A stretch of DNA of 64,000 nt from Streptomyces sp. MMG1533 (lineage in GTDB: Bacteria; Actinomycetota; Actinomycetes; Streptomycetales; Streptomycetaceae), in the NCBI RefSeq assembly GCF_001279775.1, contig NZ_LGDG01000017.1:62001-126000 (forward strand), written 5' to 3'. The notes under the pieces were generated by a model, which saw only the letters and a list, made by a program, of their open reading frames with translations, did no database searches and was not told the origin of the DNA. Position 1 is the stretch's first letter; each line of letters opens with the position of its first letter. Below are positions 43,844 to 53,657 of the stretch, piece by piece. A program made the position numbers and the translations under genes.

Positions 43844-44136
43844 CGTCCGCTGCGGCCGGGGTGGGCCGTGCAGTGCGGCGCCGGCGGCTGCCGCGCCTCT
43901 TCGGGTCGGGTGCCGCCCCAGCCGCACGTTTGCCCACCGCTGAGGCCTGTCCGGCGGATCAGGTCGCAGGAATTCGGCGGTGCCTCGTCGACGCAGGTGA
44001 GCGGGGCCATGGGGGAGCGTCGAGCTGCAAGGCGGAGGAGGGCGTCGACGCGATGGGGGAGTCGGCAACCGACGGCAACGCCGCAGATCGGCGTGCCGGG
44101 CCCCGCGTCTGCGGCATGATCCGCCGGGCAGCACAC

Positions 44137-44733
44137 CTAGGACGACGGCGGAGGCAACGGCACTCCCAGCACCGGCAGCAGTCTCGACGGTGCCCTGCGC
44201 AGCAGCCACGGAGGCAGCAAGGAGAGCGGGTCGAGGTAGGTCTCGCCCCTCCGCAGACCCCAGTGCACGCACGTACTCGTGCAGTGCGAGCCCGTCGGCT
44301 CCACCGTGCCCACCACCTCGCCCGCCGCCACCTCGTCCCCCTCCCTCACGGACGCCCGTACCGGCTCGTACGTCGTGCGGAGGGGCGGGTCGCCCGTTCC
44401 CGGCAGTTCCACCGAGACGACCCCCTTGCCCGCCACCCGGCCCGCGAAGGACACCCGGCCCGCCGCGACGGCTCGTACTGGTGTGCCGGGAGCGGCCGCC
44501 AGGTCGATACCTCGGTGGCCGCGGCCGTACGGTGTCGCGGGGGGTTCCCAGCCGCGCAGGACCGGTGGGCGGGTGCCCACGGGCCAGGTGCGGCCGAGGG
44601 GCGGGACGGAGGTGTCCGTGGCCGCCGGGCCGAAAGGGATCGGCCGGCTGTTCGGCGGGGCGCAGGTCAGCACCGTCGCCGTCAGAAGTAACAGCAATCC
44701 CGTCCACGTACCCGCACATCGCATCGCTCGCAT
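44137..44733 (-). CDS. Secreted M23-family peptidase domain protein
   Basis: A 198 aa protein with a signal peptide (basic start MRAMR, hydrophobic core to about residue 26). The lysostaphin-type domain has [15 protein letters not shown], where His and Asp are metal ligands, and CVHWGLR near the end for the final His. M23 enzymes cleave peptidoglycan cross-links. The ATG at 44733 gives the proper signal peptide; a GTG at 44763 would add ten residues. It is divergent from rpsB, as usual in Streptomyces. Confidence 0.85.
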   Translation of the reverse strand: MRAMRCAGTWTGLLLLLTATVLTCAPPNSRPIPFGPAATDTSVPPLGRTWPVGTRPPVLRGWEPPATPYGRGHRGIDLAAAPGTPVRAVAAGRVSFAGRVAGKGVVSVELPGTGDPPLRTTYEPVRASVREGDEVAAGEVVGTVEPTGSHCTSTCVHWGLRRGETYLDPLSLLPPWLLRRAPSRLLPVLGVPLPPPSS

Positions 44734-44804
44734 GCGAGAACCGTCCCGCACCCGCCCGATCACGGTCGGGACCTGTGGAGTACTTCCCGGTTGTGGACAG
44801 CGGC

Positions 44805-44835
44805 GTCACCCGCTGCCTCGCGGGTCCCGTACACT
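44805..44835 (+). promoter_or_regulatory. Possible rpsB promoter
   Basis: TACACT (44830-44835) is a good -10. GTCACC (44805-44810), 19 bases upstream, is a weak -35. It would give a leader of about 160 bases before rpsB. Autoregulation through an rpsB leader is known in other bacteria, but I cannot identify the structure here. Confidence 0.4.
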
Positions 44836-45003
44836 TCTTCTGGCGATCCGGGTCACCGGGTCGACTTCGCACGCCCCGACATCAGGCCATCAAACAGCCG
44901 GTGTCAGCGCCTCTCGGTCCCTAGCGGCAAGGCGCATCGCGGGCGTCAGGCGCGGGTACCGCCGGTACCCGCGGCACAACCGAGAAACTCAAGGAGAACG
45001 GCC

Positions 45004-45960
45004 ATGGCCGTCGTCACGATGCGGGAGCTGCTGGAAAGCGGCGTCCACTTCGGTCACCAGACCCGTCGTTGGAACCCGAAGATGAAGCGCTTCATCTTCA
45101 CGGAGCGCAACGGCATCTACATCATCGACCTGCTCCAGTCGCTGTCGTACATCGACCGCGCCTACGAGTTCGTCAAGGAGACCGTGGCCCACGGCGGCAC
45201 GGTCATGTTCGTCGGCACGAAGAAGCAGGCGCAGGAGGCCATCGCCGAGCAGGCCACCCGCGTCGGCATGCCCTACGTCAACCAGCGCTGGCTGGGCGGC
45301 ATGCTCACCAACTTCTCGACCGTCTACAAGCGTCTGCAGCGCCTCAAGGAGCTCGAGCAGATCGACTTCGAGGACGTCGCCGCGTCCGGTCTGACCAAGA
45401 AGGAGCTTCTCGTGCTCTCGCGCGAGAAGGCCAAGCTGGAGAAGACCCTCGGTGGTATCCGCGAGATGCAGAAGGTGCCCAGCGCCGTCTGGATCGTGGA
45501 CACCAAGAAGGAGCACATCGCGGTCGGTGAGGCCCGGAAGCTCAACATCCCGGTCGTCGCCATCCTCGACACCAACTGCGACCCCGACGAGGTCGACTAC
45601 AAGATCCCGGGCAACGACGACGCGATCCGCTCCGTCACGCTGCTCACCCGTGTGATCGCGGACGCGGTCGCCGAGGGCCTCATCTCCCGCTCCGGTGTCG
45701 CCACCGAGGGCAAGGGCGACAAGGCCGCGGGCGAGCCGCTGGCCGCGTGGGAGCGCGACCTGCTCGAGGGCGAGAAGAAGGCCGACGAGGCCGAGGCCCC
45801 CGCTGCTGAGGCTCCCGCTGCTGAGGCTCCGGCTGCCGAGGCTGCCGCCGAGGCCCCCGCCGCTGAGGCTCCGGCCGAGGCCGCTGCTGAGGCTCCGGCC
45901 GAGGCTGCCGCCGAAGCCCCCGCCGCCGAGGCCCCCGCCGCGGACGCCGAGCAGGCCTGA
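45004..45960 (+). CDS. rpsB: 30S ribosomal protein S2
   Basis: S2 (318 aa). The core [29 protein letters not shown] and [12 protein letters not shown] is diagnostic. The C-terminus has a 60-residue Ala/Glu/Pro repeat tail (about thirteen [11 protein letters not shown] units), long even for actinobacteria; such tails vary in length between Streptomyces. AAGGAGAA lies 6 bases before the ATG. A terminator follows, then tsf, the standard rpsB-tsf pair. Confidence 0.97.
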   Translation: MAVVTMRELLESGVHFGHQTRRWNPKMKRFIFTERNGIYIIDLLQSLSYIDRAYEFVKETVAHGGTVMFVGTKKQAQEAIAEQATRVGMPYVNQRWLGGMLTNFSTVYKRLQRLKELEQIDFEDVAASGLTKKELLVLSREKAKLEKTLGGIREMQKVPSAVWIVDTKKEHIAVGEARKLNIPVVAILDTNCDPDEVDYKIPGNDDAIRSVTLLTRVIADAVAEGLISRSGVATEGKGDKAAGEPLAAWERDLLEGEKKADEAEAPAAEAPAAEAPAAEAAAEAPAAEAPAEAAAEAPAEAAAEAPAAEAPAADAEQA

Positions 45961-45982
45961 CCCCTCACCATCTTCGGGTTCT

Positions 45983-46015
45983 GGACGGCGGGGGCCCACG
46001 AAGCCCCCGCCGTCC
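45983..46015 (+). terminator. Attenuating terminator between rpsB and tsf
   Basis: A perfect 13 bp stem: GGACGGCGGGGGC (45983-45995) and its complement at 46003-46015, loop of 7 bases. In Streptomyces rpsB-tsf a terminator between the genes has been described as reducing tsf transcription. Confidence 0.85.
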
Positions 46016-46057
46016 GGCGCCCGTAGATCTTCGGACTTCGAGAGAGATTCCAGAATC

Positions 46058-46894
46058 ATGGCGAACTACACCGCCGCCGACGTCAAGAAGCTCCGCGAGC
46101 TCACCGGCGCTGGCATGATGGACTGCAAGAAGGCGCTGGACGAGGCCGAGGGCAACGTCGAGAAGGCCGTCGAGGCGCTCCGTATCAAGGGCCAGAAGGG
46201 CGTCGCCAAGCGCGAGGGCCGCTCCGCCGAGAACGGCGCCGTGGTCTCGATCATCGCCGACGACAACTCCTCCGGCGTCCTCGTCGAGCTGAAGTGCGAG
46301 ACGGACTTCGTCGCCAAGGGTGACAAGTTCCAGGCCGTCGCCAACACGATCGCCGAGCACGTCGCCAAGAGCTCCCCGGCCGACCTCGAGGCGCTGCTCG
46401 CCTCCGAGATCGAGCCCGGCAAGACCGTCCAGGCGTTCGTGGACGAGGCCAACGCCAACCTCGGCGAGAAGATCGTCCTGGACCGCTTCGCGCAGTTCGC
46501 GGACGGCTTCGTGACGGCGTACATGCACCGCACGATGCCCGACCTGCCGCCGCAGATCGGTGTCCTCGTCGAGCTCGACAAGCCCAACGCCGAGATCGCC
46601 AAGGGCATCGCCCAGCACATCGCCGCGTTCGCGCCGAAGTACCTCTCCAAGGAGGACGTGCCGGCCGACGTCGTCGAGTCCGAGCGCCGCGTCGCCGAGG
46701 AGACCACCCGCGCCGAGGGCAAGCCCGAGGCCGCCCTGCCGAAGATCGTCGAGGGTCGCCTCAACGGCTTCTTCAAGGACGCCACGCTGCTCGGCCAGCC
46801 GTACGCGCTCGACAACAAGAAGTCCGTCCAGAAGGTTCTGGACGAGGCGGGTGTCACCCTGAAGCGCTTCACGCGCATCAAGGTCGGCATCTGA
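46058..46894 (+). CDS. tsf: Translation elongation factor Ts
   Basis: EF-Ts (278 aa), the nucleotide exchange factor of EF-Tu. The N-terminal UBA-like domain MANYTAADVKKLRELTGAGM and the core LVELKCETDFVAKGDKF and HIAAFAPKYLS are family signatures. AGAGAGAT precedes the ATG at 46058; the frame extends upstream through rpsB but that is a shadow. Confidence 0.97.
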   Translation: MANYTAADVKKLRELTGAGMMDCKKALDEAEGNVEKAVEALRIKGQKGVAKREGRSAENGAVVSIIADDNSSGVLVELKCETDFVAKGDKFQAVANTIAEHVAKSSPADLEALLASEIEPGKTVQAFVDEANANLGEKIVLDRFAQFADGFVTAYMHRTMPDLPPQIGVLVELDKPNAEIAKGIAQHIAAFAPKYLSKEDVPADVVESERRVAEETTRAEGKPEAALPKIVEGRLNGFFKDATLLGQPYALDNKKSVQKVLDEAGVTLKRFTRIKVGI

Positions 46895-46985
46895 GTCCGT
46901 ACCGCGACCGACGCGCGACCCCGATAGGGTCGGCAGCAGTCGTCCGCGTACGCCGTCACATGTGTGGCGGACGGCAGCAGATCTG

Positions 46986-47047
46986 ACGAGGAGGCCATTG
47001 CCGCGCATGGGTTGCGAACGACACCCCACCGGCAATGGCCTCCTCGT
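46986..47047 (+). terminator. Long inverted repeat between tsf and pyrH
   Basis: Perfect 18 bp arms at 46986-47003 and 47030-47047 with a 26-base loop. The right arm ends 23 bases before the pyrH ATG, so it can serve as the tsf terminator and also as a pyrH leader structure. Confidence 0.75.
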
Positions 47048-47070
47048 ATGTGCACCATGAGGAGAACGCC

Positions 47071-47829
47071 ATGACCACCAAGGCCCAGAAGAGCGACGAC
47101 GGCAAAGTACGCGGGCGGTTTCTGCTGAAGCTGTCCGGAGAGGCGTTCGCCGGTGGCGGGGGCCTGGGCGTCGACCCCGATGTGGTGCACAAGATGGCCC
47201 GCGAGATCGCGGCGGTCGTGCGGGACGGCGCGGAGATCGCCGTCGTCATCGGCGGCGGCAACTTCTTCCGCGGTGCCGAACTGCAGCAGCGCGGCATGGA
47301 CCGGGCCCGCTCGGACTACATGGGCATGCTCGGCACGGTCATGAACTGCCTCGCCCTCCAGGACTTCCTGGAGAAGGAGGGCATCCAGTCACGGGTGCAG
47401 ACCGCCATCACCATGGGGCAGGTCGCCGAGCCGTACATTCCGCTGCGTGCCATCCGGCACCTGGAGAAGGGCCGCGTGGTCATCTTCGGCGCCGGTATGG
47501 GCATGCCGTACTTCTCCACCGACACCACCGCCGCCCAGCGCGCCCTGGAGATCGACGCCGAGGCGCTGCTCATGGGCAAGAACGGCGTGGACGGGGTCTA
47601 CGACTCCGACCCGAAGACCAACCCCGACGCGGTCAAGTTCGACGCCCTCGGCTACGGCGAGGTCATCACGCGTGACCTCAAGGTCGCCGACGCCACGGCC
47701 GTCACACTGTGCCGCGACAACAAGCTCCCGATCCTGGTGTTCGAGCTTCTGGCCGAGGGCAATATCGCGCGCGCCGTCAAGGGTGAGAAGATCGGCACGC
47801 TTGTGGGTGACCAAGTCAGCCAGGGCTGA
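47071..47829 (+). CDS. pyrH: Uridylate kinase
   Basis: UMP kinase (252 aa) of the amino-acid-kinase superfamily, which makes UDP in pyrimidine synthesis. Motifs: [14 protein letters not shown] (P-loop equivalent), [28 protein letters not shown]. The ATG at 47071 after GAGGAGAAC is clear; a frame from 47035 would start in the inverted repeat. Next gene frr, the standard tsf-pyrH-frr-cdsA order. Confidence 0.97.
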   Translation: MTTKAQKSDDGKVRGRFLLKLSGEAFAGGGGLGVDPDVVHKMAREIAAVVRDGAEIAVVIGGGNFFRGAELQQRGMDRARSDYMGMLGTVMNCLALQDFLEKEGIQSRVQTAITMGQVAEPYIPLRAIRHLEKGRVVIFGAGMGMPYFSTDTTAAQRALEIDAEALLMGKNGVDGVYDSDPKTNPDAVKFDALGYGEVITRDLKVADATAVTLCRDNKLPILVFELLAEGNIARAVKGEKIGTLVGDQVSQG

Positions 47830-47959
47830 TGACCCTGACCGGGGGATGGACAATGTCCTGCCGGTCGGGAACCGTGCAGGAAGAAGACGCGACGCAGCCG
47901 GCCGCCGCCCCCACCAAGGAACCGCAGCCGGGCCTACTCAAGACACGCAGGAGCAAGTG

Positions 47960-48517
47960 GTGATCGAAGAGACCCTCCTCGAGGCCGAGGAGAAGATGGA
48001 GAAGGCCGTCGTGGTCGCCAAGGAGGACTTCGCCGCGATCCGCACCGGCCGTGCGCACCCGGCGATGTTCAACAAGATCGTGGCCGACTACTACGGCGCG
48101 CCGACGCCGATCAACCAGCTGGCTTCGTTCTCCGTGCCGGAGCCGCGCATGGCGGTCGTGACCCCGTTCGACAAGAGCGCGCTGCGCAACATCGAGCAGG
48201 CGATCCGCGACTCCGACCTGGGCGTCAACCCGAGCAACGACGGCAACATCATCCGTGTGGTGTTCCCCGAGCTCACCGAGGAGCGCCGCCGCGACTACAT
48301 CAAGGTCGCCAAGGGCAAGGGCGAGGACGCCAAGGTGTCCATCCGCGCCGTTCGCCGCAAGGCCAAGGACGCCATCGACAAGCTGATCAAGGACGGCGAG
48401 GTCGGCGAGGACGAGGGCCGTCGTGCGGAGAAGGAGCTCGACGACACCACCGCGAAGTACGTCGCCCAGGTGGACGAGCTCCTCAAGCACAAGGAAGCGG
48501 AGCTGCTCGAGGTCTGA
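47960..48517 (+). CDS. frr: Ribosome recycling factor
   Basis: RRF (185 aa) splits post-termination ribosomes together with EF-G. Hallmarks: [41 protein letters not shown], and [11 protein letters not shown]. The GTG at 47960 follows CAGGAG and yields the normal length. Its stop overlaps the cdsA start (TGATG), so they are coupled. Confidence 0.97.
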   Translation: MIEETLLEAEEKMEKAVVVAKEDFAAIRTGRAHPAMFNKIVADYYGAPTPINQLASFSVPEPRMAVVTPFDKSALRNIEQAIRDSDLGVNPSNDGNIIRVVFPELTEERRRDYIKVAKGKGEDAKVSIRAVRRKAKDAIDKLIKDGEVGEDEGRRAEKELDDTTAKYVAQVDELLKHKEAELLEV

Positions 48518-49731
48518 TGAACGACTCTTCCTGGGGCTCTCCGCCACACACCGGGCCGCAAGCCGGGTACTGGGGGCCCACCGACCAGGGGCCTGTCCAG
48601 GGGGCCGCCCCGGCGGGTCCCACGTACGATGCGCATGACGCGCAACAGACTCGCCCCATGCCCATCGTGCCCGACGTACCCGCACATGGCGGAGACCAGG
48701 ATGACGACCGGGGGGCCGCTCGGCTGAGCGGCCCCTTGTTCCGCGACGAGACGCCGCAGCCGCCGTACGACGTACGGCAGTCGCCGCCGTACGACCCGCC
48801 GCAGGCCTCGTCCTACGGCCCTGACGACATGCCGCAGACGCCGTCCTACGGGGCGGCGCCGCAGAATCCGGAGCCCATGCCCGACTCCTCGCAGCCGGCG
48901 TCCGCGCCGCAGAAGAAGAGCGCGGGTCGTGACCTGAGTGCGGCCATAGGGGTCGGTGTCGGTCTTGGTGTGGTGATCGTCGCGTCGCTGTTCGTCGTCA
49001 AGGCCGCCTTCGTCGGCGTGATCGCGGTCGCCGTCGTGGTGGGTCTGTGGGAGCTGACCAGGCGGCTGGAGGAGCGCAAGGGCATCAAGGCGCCCCTCGT
49101 CCCGCTCGCGCTCGGCGGCGCGGCCATGGTCGTCTCGGGGTACGTCCGGGGTGCCGAGGGCGCGTGGGTGGCGATGGCGCTCACCGCGCTGGCCGTCCTG
49201 GTCTGGCGGATGACGGAGCCGCCGGAGGGCTACCTCAAGGACGTCACCGCGGGCGTCTTCGCGGCCTTCTACGTCCCGTTCCTGGCCACGTTCGTCGCCA
49301 TGATGCTCACGGCCGACGACGGCTCGCGTCGCGTGCTGACGTTCCTGCTGCTGACCGTCGTCAGCGACACCGGGGCGTACGCCATCGGCTGGCGCTTCGG
49401 CAAGCACAAGCTCGCCCCGCGCATCAGCCCGGGCAAGACCCGCGAGGGCCTGCTCGGCGCGGTGAGCTTCGCCATGGTGGCGGGCGCGCTGTGCATGGAG
49501 TTCCTGATCGACGACGGGACCTGGTGGCAGGGGCTGGTGCTGGGCTTCGCCGTCGCTGCCAGCGCCACGCTGGGCGACCTCGGCGAGTCGATGATCAAGC
49601 GGGACCTGGGCATCAAGGACATGGGCACGCTGCTGCCGGGGCACGGCGGCATCATGGACCGTCTGGACTCGCTCCTGCCGACGGCTCCCGTGGTGTGGCT
49701 GCTGCTGGTGGTCTTCGTCGGGTCCGGCTGA
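48517..49731 (+). CDS. cdsA: Phosphatidate cytidylyltransferase
   Basis: CdsA (404 aa) makes CDP-diacylglycerol, the precursor of anionic phospholipids. A cytoplasmic Pro/Gln/Tyr-rich region of about 130 residues (repeats of the type PPYD, PQTPSYG) precedes about eight transmembrane segments. The family signature is near the end: GDLGESMIKRDLGIKDMG, then HGGIMDRLDS. Actinobacterial CdsA proteins commonly have such disordered extensions. A terminator follows. Confidence 0.95.
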   Translation: MNDSSWGSPPHTGPQAGYWGPTDQGPVQGAAPAGPTYDAHDAQQTRPMPIVPDVPAHGGDQDDDRGAARLSGPLFRDETPQPPYDVRQSPPYDPPQASSYGPDDMPQTPSYGAAPQNPEPMPDSSQPASAPQKKSAGRDLSAAIGVGVGLGVVIVASLFVVKAAFVGVIAVAVVVGLWELTRRLEERKGIKAPLVPLALGGAAMVVSGYVRGAEGAWVAMALTALAVLVWRMTEPPEGYLKDVTAGVFAAFYVPFLATFVAMMLTADDGSRRVLTFLLLTVVSDTGAYAIGWRFGKHKLAPRISPGKTREGLLGAVSFAMVAGALCMEFLIDDGTWWQGLVLGFAVAASATLGDLGESMIKRDLGIKDMGTLLPGHGGIMDRLDSLLPTAPVVWLLLVVFVGSG

Positions 49732-49774
49732 CCGTCGCACGTCCTCGGGTCCGTTGGCAGTTGTACGTCGTTTT

Positions 49775-49806
49775 CGTGGGGCCCTCGCTTCGGCGGGGGC
49801 CCCACG
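49775..49806 (+). terminator. Terminator after cdsA
   Basis: CGTGGGGCCC (49775-49784) and GGGCCCCACG (49797-49806), a perfect 10 bp stem with a 12-base loop that can pair partly itself. Confidence 0.8.
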
Positions 49807-49892
49807 TGTTCCGGGCGATGGCCTCCCGGGCCGCCGAGTGGGACGATTCCGGTGTAAGCCCTCAAATGGGTTCACTCTGGAAGGAGGGTGCG

Positions 49893-50342
49893 ATGTCCGC
49901 CATCCGAGAAGTGATCGACGTCGACTGCAGCCCCGGCGAGGTCTACACGTATGTCACGGACCCCTCCCATCTGCCGGACTGGCAGCTGAGCGCGGTCTCC
50001 GCACAGCGGCTCGACGAGGGCCCGCTGCACGAGGGTTCCCGGGTCCGGGTCACCCGGCGTGTCGGCAGCCGCGAGATGCCGATGACCGTGGAGTTCACCG
50101 AGGTCGTCCCGCCGCTCAGCTGGGGGCTGCACGGTGTCGACGGCCCCGTCAGGCCGCGCGTCCACGGTGAGATCGAGCCGCTCGACGAGGGCCGACGCTC
50201 CCGTGTCACGATCGACATCGACTTCGAGGGCCACGGCCTCGGCAGGGTCCTCGTACCTCTCGTCGTCCGCCCACAGCTCCGCAAGGAGCTGCCGCGCGAC
50301 GAGCAGCTGCTCAAGGACCGGCTGGAGCACCCGACGGCGTAG
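49893..50342 (+). CDS. SRPBCC-family protein
   Basis: A 149 aa protein of the START/polyketide-cyclase-like SRPBCC superfamily. The start IREVIDVDCSPGEVYTYVTD followed by PSHLPDW is the typical first strand and helix of the helix-grip fold; the remainder alternates strands with a long C-terminal helix. Members bind hydrophobic ligands; the ligand is unknown. GGAAGGAGGG is a strong ribosome binding site for the ATG at 49893. Confidence 0.82.
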   Translation: MSAIREVIDVDCSPGEVYTYVTDPSHLPDWQLSAVSAQRLDEGPLHEGSRVRVTRRVGSREMPMTVEFTEVVPPLSWGLHGVDGPVRPRVHGEIEPLDEGRRSRVTIDIDFEGHGLGRVLVPLVVRPQLRKELPRDEQLLKDRLEHPTA

Positions 50343-50375
50343 ACCACCTGGTGGGCGGGCCATTAGGGTCCGTCC

Positions 50376-50552
50376 ATGGGGCAGGCGAGGCTGGGTGACG
50401 ACGGCAGGTATCACGGTGATCTGCCGTGCCAGTGGTGCGGTGCGCTGATCGACCAGGGCGGGCGGCGCCGGGTGAGGCGGTACTGCGGGGGGTGGCACCG
50501 GACAAGGCTCTACGTCACTCGGGTCGTGGTCGTGATCACCGGCGCCTTCTGA
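50376..50552 (+). CDS. Small zinc-finger-like protein
   Basis: A 58 aa protein with CQWCGALI and, 20 residues later, YCGGWHR, giving a CxxC...CxxxH zinc-binding pattern. Similar short Streptomyces proteins share the CxWCG start and probably bind DNA or RNA. TTAGGGT at 50363-50369 is a -10 that would place the transcript start at the ATG, so it is likely leaderless. Confidence 0.6.
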   Translation: MGQARLGDDGRYHGDLPCQWCGALIDQGGRRRVRRYCGGWHRTRLYVTRVVVVITGAF

Positions 50553-50647
50553 GCCGACCGGGGCATCCGATCGGATCTGCGCCACGGCCTGGCAGCCTGT
50601 GCTGGGTCTTCCCCTTACGCGGGGTCTTCGGGATTCTTCCCGGTGTG

Positions 50648-50794
50648 ATGGACGGCTTTCCCGGCAAGCTCGTCGAGGCCGCCCAGGCCCGTCGGCGGGC
50701 TGTGAACGCGCGCCACCGGGTCGCCCTCGCCCGCTCCGGAGCCCGCTTCGAACGGGGGCAGCTCATCGAACGTCCCGAGATCCTCGCGGCATGA
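50648..50794 (+). CDS. Small helical protein upstream of a hydrolase
   Basis: A 48 aa basic amphipathic protein (KLVEAAQARRRAVNARHRVA). The ATG at 50648 (or GTG at 50645) lacks a strong ribosome binding site. Its stop overlaps the hydrolase ATG as ATGA, which is the main support. Function unknown. Confidence 0.45.
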   Translation: MDGFPGKLVEAAQARRRAVNARHRVALARSGARFERGQLIERPEILAA

Positions 50795-51627
50795 TCAAGG
50801 CCAGCCCATCCCTCGGGAGGTCCGACGTGGCATGGTCCGAACACGTGGTGGTGCGAGACGGCATCCGTCTTGTCTGCCGGGACTGGGGCGGGCCGGGACA
50901 GCCCATCATGTTGCTGCACGGCCTGGCTGGTCACGCGGGTGAATGGGACACGACGGCACGGTGGTTGAGCTCCCGGTACCGGGTCGTCGCGGTCGACCAG
51001 CGCGGGCACGGTGCCAGCGAGCGCCGCCCGCAGGACGTGTCGCGCGCCGCCTACGTCGCCGACGTCATCGCCGTTGCCGATCAGCTGGCGCTGCGGCGGC
51101 CTGTCCTGGTCGGCCAGTCGCTGGGCGGGCACACGGCCATGCTCACCGCCGCTGCGCATCCCGGGCTGGTCCGCGCGCTCGTGCTCATCGAGGCCGGCCC
51201 CGGGGGTCCAAACCCGAACGGTCCCGTGGACATCGGCGGATGGCTCGACTCGTGGCCGACACCGTTCCCCTCACGCGAGGCGGCAGCCGCGTTCCTGGGA
51301 GGCGGACCGGTCGGCGCGGGCTGGGCGGCCGGGCTGGAGGAACGCGAGGACGGATGGTGGCCTCGCTTCGACCGGGACGTGATGGTCCGCTCGCTGGCGG
51401 AGAACGCCCAGCGATCCTTCCGGCACGAGTGGGGGCAGGTCGCTTGTCCCACGCTGGTCGTCCTGGCCCAATCCAGCTTCATCCCTGCCCAGGAAGCCGA
51501 CGAGATGCTCCGGCAGCGACCCGCAGCCATGTCCATGAGCATCCCCGGCACAGGCCACGACCTGCACCTGGAACAGCCTGAAACCCTGCACACCGCACTT
51601 TCGGACTTCCTCCGGGGCCTCGCCTGA
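50791..51627 (+). CDS. Alpha/beta hydrolase
   Basis: A 278 aa hydrolase with the full fold: oxyanion motif LLHGLAGHAGEWD, DQRGHGASERRP after strand 4, nucleophile elbow GQSLGGHTA (Ser near residue 108), the acid in the region after LVVLAQ, and catalytic His in IPGTGHDLHLE. The substrate is not evident. The ATG at 50791 overlaps the small upstream frame. Confidence 0.88.
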   Translation: MIKASPSLGRSDVAWSEHVVVRDGIRLVCRDWGGPGQPIMLLHGLAGHAGEWDTTARWLSSRYRVVAVDQRGHGASERRPQDVSRAAYVADVIAVADQLALRRPVLVGQSLGGHTAMLTAAAHPGLVRALVLIEAGPGGPNPNGPVDIGGWLDSWPTPFPSREAAAAFLGGGPVGAGWAAGLEEREDGWWPRFDRDVMVRSLAENAQRSFRHEWGQVACPTLVVLAQSSFIPAQEADEMLRQRPAAMSMSIPGTGHDLHLEQPETLHTALSDFLRGLA

Positions 51628-52332
51628 GAACACCAAAGCCAGGCCTGCGCTTGACAATTACTCCCGCGAACGAGGGTCGGGCGGTGTCAGCCTGCCGGTC
51701 ATGACTCGCAACCGAAAGGGCTGTGCCGCGTAGGCGCCCCTCACGCCTCCGGGCGGACAACAGGCACTTTGCTGCGCACCGCAGCTACTCGAACATCGGT
51801 CGGCTGTCCGGCCCAGCTCAAGCACAGATCATCCAGTTGGAGCGAACGCGCCTTCAGCCCGGCCTGATTCAGCAGGCTCTTGTTCGGTGGGCTGCCGTCG
51901 CAAGGGCACCACGAGATCAGCTCCCTTCGCCGTTCAGCGACCGGTGCGGCGTCCCGGAGTGCTGCCCCGAACCGGCGGACGAGCGAGGCCTGCTGGTCGC
52001 GGGAGCTCCGCAGCATCGTCCGGCCTCTCGATCTGAAGATCCTCAAACGTCCCGACGCCCTGCCATACGGCGACCCACCGCATGGTTGGTGGCGGACCGA
52101 CGGCCTTCTGACTGGACCAAGCCCCAGCCCCAGCCGACCTGCGCAGATGCGCCCGCAGGCCGCAGGCCCCGCAGGCCCGCCGGGTCGGGCCGTCTGCGGG
52201 CCGTCCGAGGGGACCCACGACGGCCAGGGACGGCCAGGGACGGCCAGGGACGACCAGGGACGACCGACAACGACCACCGTGCACGCCTCGGCCTCCAGGC
52301 CACACGATTCGATCTGCGACACTGGATGAGTT
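51628..52332. other. Gene-free region of 705 bases before rlmN
   Basis: Long open frames cross this region on both strands, but none has recognisable protein features. It contains a short tandem repeat (52221-52265). Promoter elements for rlmN presumably lie near the right end but are not obvious. Confidence 0.4.
52221..52265. repeat. Ten-base tandem repeat
   Basis: CGGCCAGGGA occurs three times without spacer, then CGACCAGGGA once and a partial CGACC. This looks like slippage-prone DNA rather than a functional site. Confidence 0.8.
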
Positions 52333-53439
52333 ATGCCTGCACCCGGAGAACTCACTTTCGTCGCCCCGCGCGGAGCCAAGAAGCCGCCGCGGCACCTTGC
52401 CGACCTCACGCCCGCCGAGCGCAAGGAAGCGGTGGCCGCGGTCGGTGAGAAGCCGTTTCGAGCCAAGCAGCTCTCGCAGCACTACTTCGCGCGGTACGCG
52501 CACGACCCGCAGGAGTGGACCGACATTCCGGCCGGTTCCCGCGGCCGGCTCCAGGAGGCGCTGCTTCCGGAGCTGATGTCGGTCGTCCGGCATCTGTCGA
52601 CCGACCAGGACACCACCCGCAAGACGCTGTGGCGGCTGTTCGACGGGACGCTCGTCGAGTCGGTGCTGATGCGCTACCCGGACCGGGTGACCATGTGCAT
52701 CAGCTCCCAGGCGGGATGCGGGATGAACTGCCCGTTCTGCGCCACCGGCCAGGCGGGCCTGGACCGGAACCTGTCCACCGCCGAGATCGTGCACCAGATC
52801 GTGGACGGGATGCGGGCCCTCAGGGACGGCGAGATCCCCGGTGGTCCCGCGCGGCTCAGCAACATCGTGTTCATGGGTATGGGCGAGCCGCTGGCCAACT
52901 ACAACCGGGTCGTCGGTGCCATCCGGCGGCTCACCGACCCCGAGCCGGACGGACTCGGGCTCTCGCAGCGCGGGATCACCGTCTCGACGGTCGGACTCGT
53001 CCCGGCGATCAACCGCTTCGCCGACGAGGGCTTCAAGTGTCGTCTCGCCATCTCGCTGCACGCGCCTGACGACGAGCTGCGCGACACCCTCGTCCCCGTG
53101 AACACGCGGTGGAAGGTGCGTGAGGTCCTCGACGCCGGCTTCGAGTACGTGGAGAGATCCGGGCGCCGGCTGTCCATCGAGTACGCGCTGATCCGGGACA
53201 TCAACGACCAGGCATGGCGGGGTGACCGGCTCGGGCGGCTGCTCAGGGGCAAGCCCGTGCACGTCAACCTGATCCCGCTGAACCCGACGCCGGGTTCGAA
53301 GTGGACCGCCTCCCGTCCCGAGGACGAGAAGGCGTTCGTCGAGGCCATCGCCGCCCATGGGGTGCCGGTCACCGTCCGGGACACCCGTGGACAGGAGATC
53401 GACGGGGCGTGTGGTCAGCTCGCCGCGACCGAGCGGTAG
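52333..53439 (+). CDS. rlmN: Dual-specificity RNA methyltransferase RlmN
   Basis: Radical-SAM enzyme (368 aa) that methylates C2 of A2503 in 23S rRNA and A37 in tRNA. The cluster-binding CxxxCxxC is seen as [14 protein letters not shown], followed by [14 protein letters not shown]. The resolving cysteine near the end (IDGACGQLA) is present. N-terminal [13 protein letters not shown] is the helical RNA-binding segment. The length is normal. Confidence 0.96.
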   Translation: MPAPGELTFVAPRGAKKPPRHLADLTPAERKEAVAAVGEKPFRAKQLSQHYFARYAHDPQEWTDIPAGSRGRLQEALLPELMSVVRHLSTDQDTTRKTLWRLFDGTLVESVLMRYPDRVTMCISSQAGCGMNCPFCATGQAGLDRNLSTAEIVHQIVDGMRALRDGEIPGGPARLSNIVFMGMGEPLANYNRVVGAIRRLTDPEPDGLGLSQRGITVSTVGLVPAINRFADEGFKCRLAISLHAPDDELRDTLVPVNTRWKVREVLDAGFEYVERSGRRLSIEYALIRDINDQAWRGDRLGRLLRGKPVHVNLIPLNPTPGSKWTASRPEDEKAFVEAIAAHGVPVTVRDTRGQEIDGACGQLAATER

Positions 53440-53472
53440 TGTGACGTCCGTACGTACATCTTCATATTCCGA

Positions 53473-53559
53473 CAGGGGAGCGCCACAGCGCTGAGAGTGC
53501 GGCACCGGCCGCAGACCCTCTGAACCTCGCCCAGGTCATTCTGGGTAGGAAGTTCGGTC
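53473..53559 (+). promoter_or_regulatory. TPP (thi-box) riboswitch
   Basis: The conserved thi-box pieces are present in order: the GGGGAGCGCC start, the CTGAGAGTGC core, ACCCTCTGAACCT, and CTGGGTAGGAAG. This folds as the five-helix thiamine pyrophosphate aptamer. It lies 99 bases upstream of a thiamine-importer-like operon and is followed by a strong hairpin, so high TPP would be expected to lower expression. Confidence 0.93.
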
Positions 53560-53576
53560 ACTACTCGAGCTGTTGC

Positions 53577-53622
53577 GCCCTGCCCGGGAGCCCTCGGATG
53601 TCCCGAGGCGCCCGGGCAGGGC
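53577..53622 (+). terminator. Hairpin of the riboswitch expression platform
   Basis: Arms GCCCTGCCCGGG (53577-53588) and CCCGGGCAGGGC (53611-53622) pair perfectly, with an inner CCTCGG/CCGAGG stem. No U-tract. The ribosome binding site CAGGAGG at 53646-53652 lies outside, so premature termination rather than direct sequestration is the simpler model. Confidence 0.75.
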
Positions 53623-53657
53623 CGCGTCTCTTCCTGGTCACCCCCAGGAGGAATCCA

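Noticed and set aside
48295..49875. 526-codon minus-strand frame
   Set aside because: Antisense to frr and cdsA with no recognisable domain; the plus-strand genes are certain.
52221..52265. Origin or iteron-like repeats
   Set aside because: Only four to five GC-rich 10-base units, without AT-rich DNA, DnaA boxes or a replication gene nearby.
51723..52448. 241-codon frame before rlmN
   Set aside because: Low-complexity Arg/Pro-rich product including the 10-base tandem repeat; no start signals.
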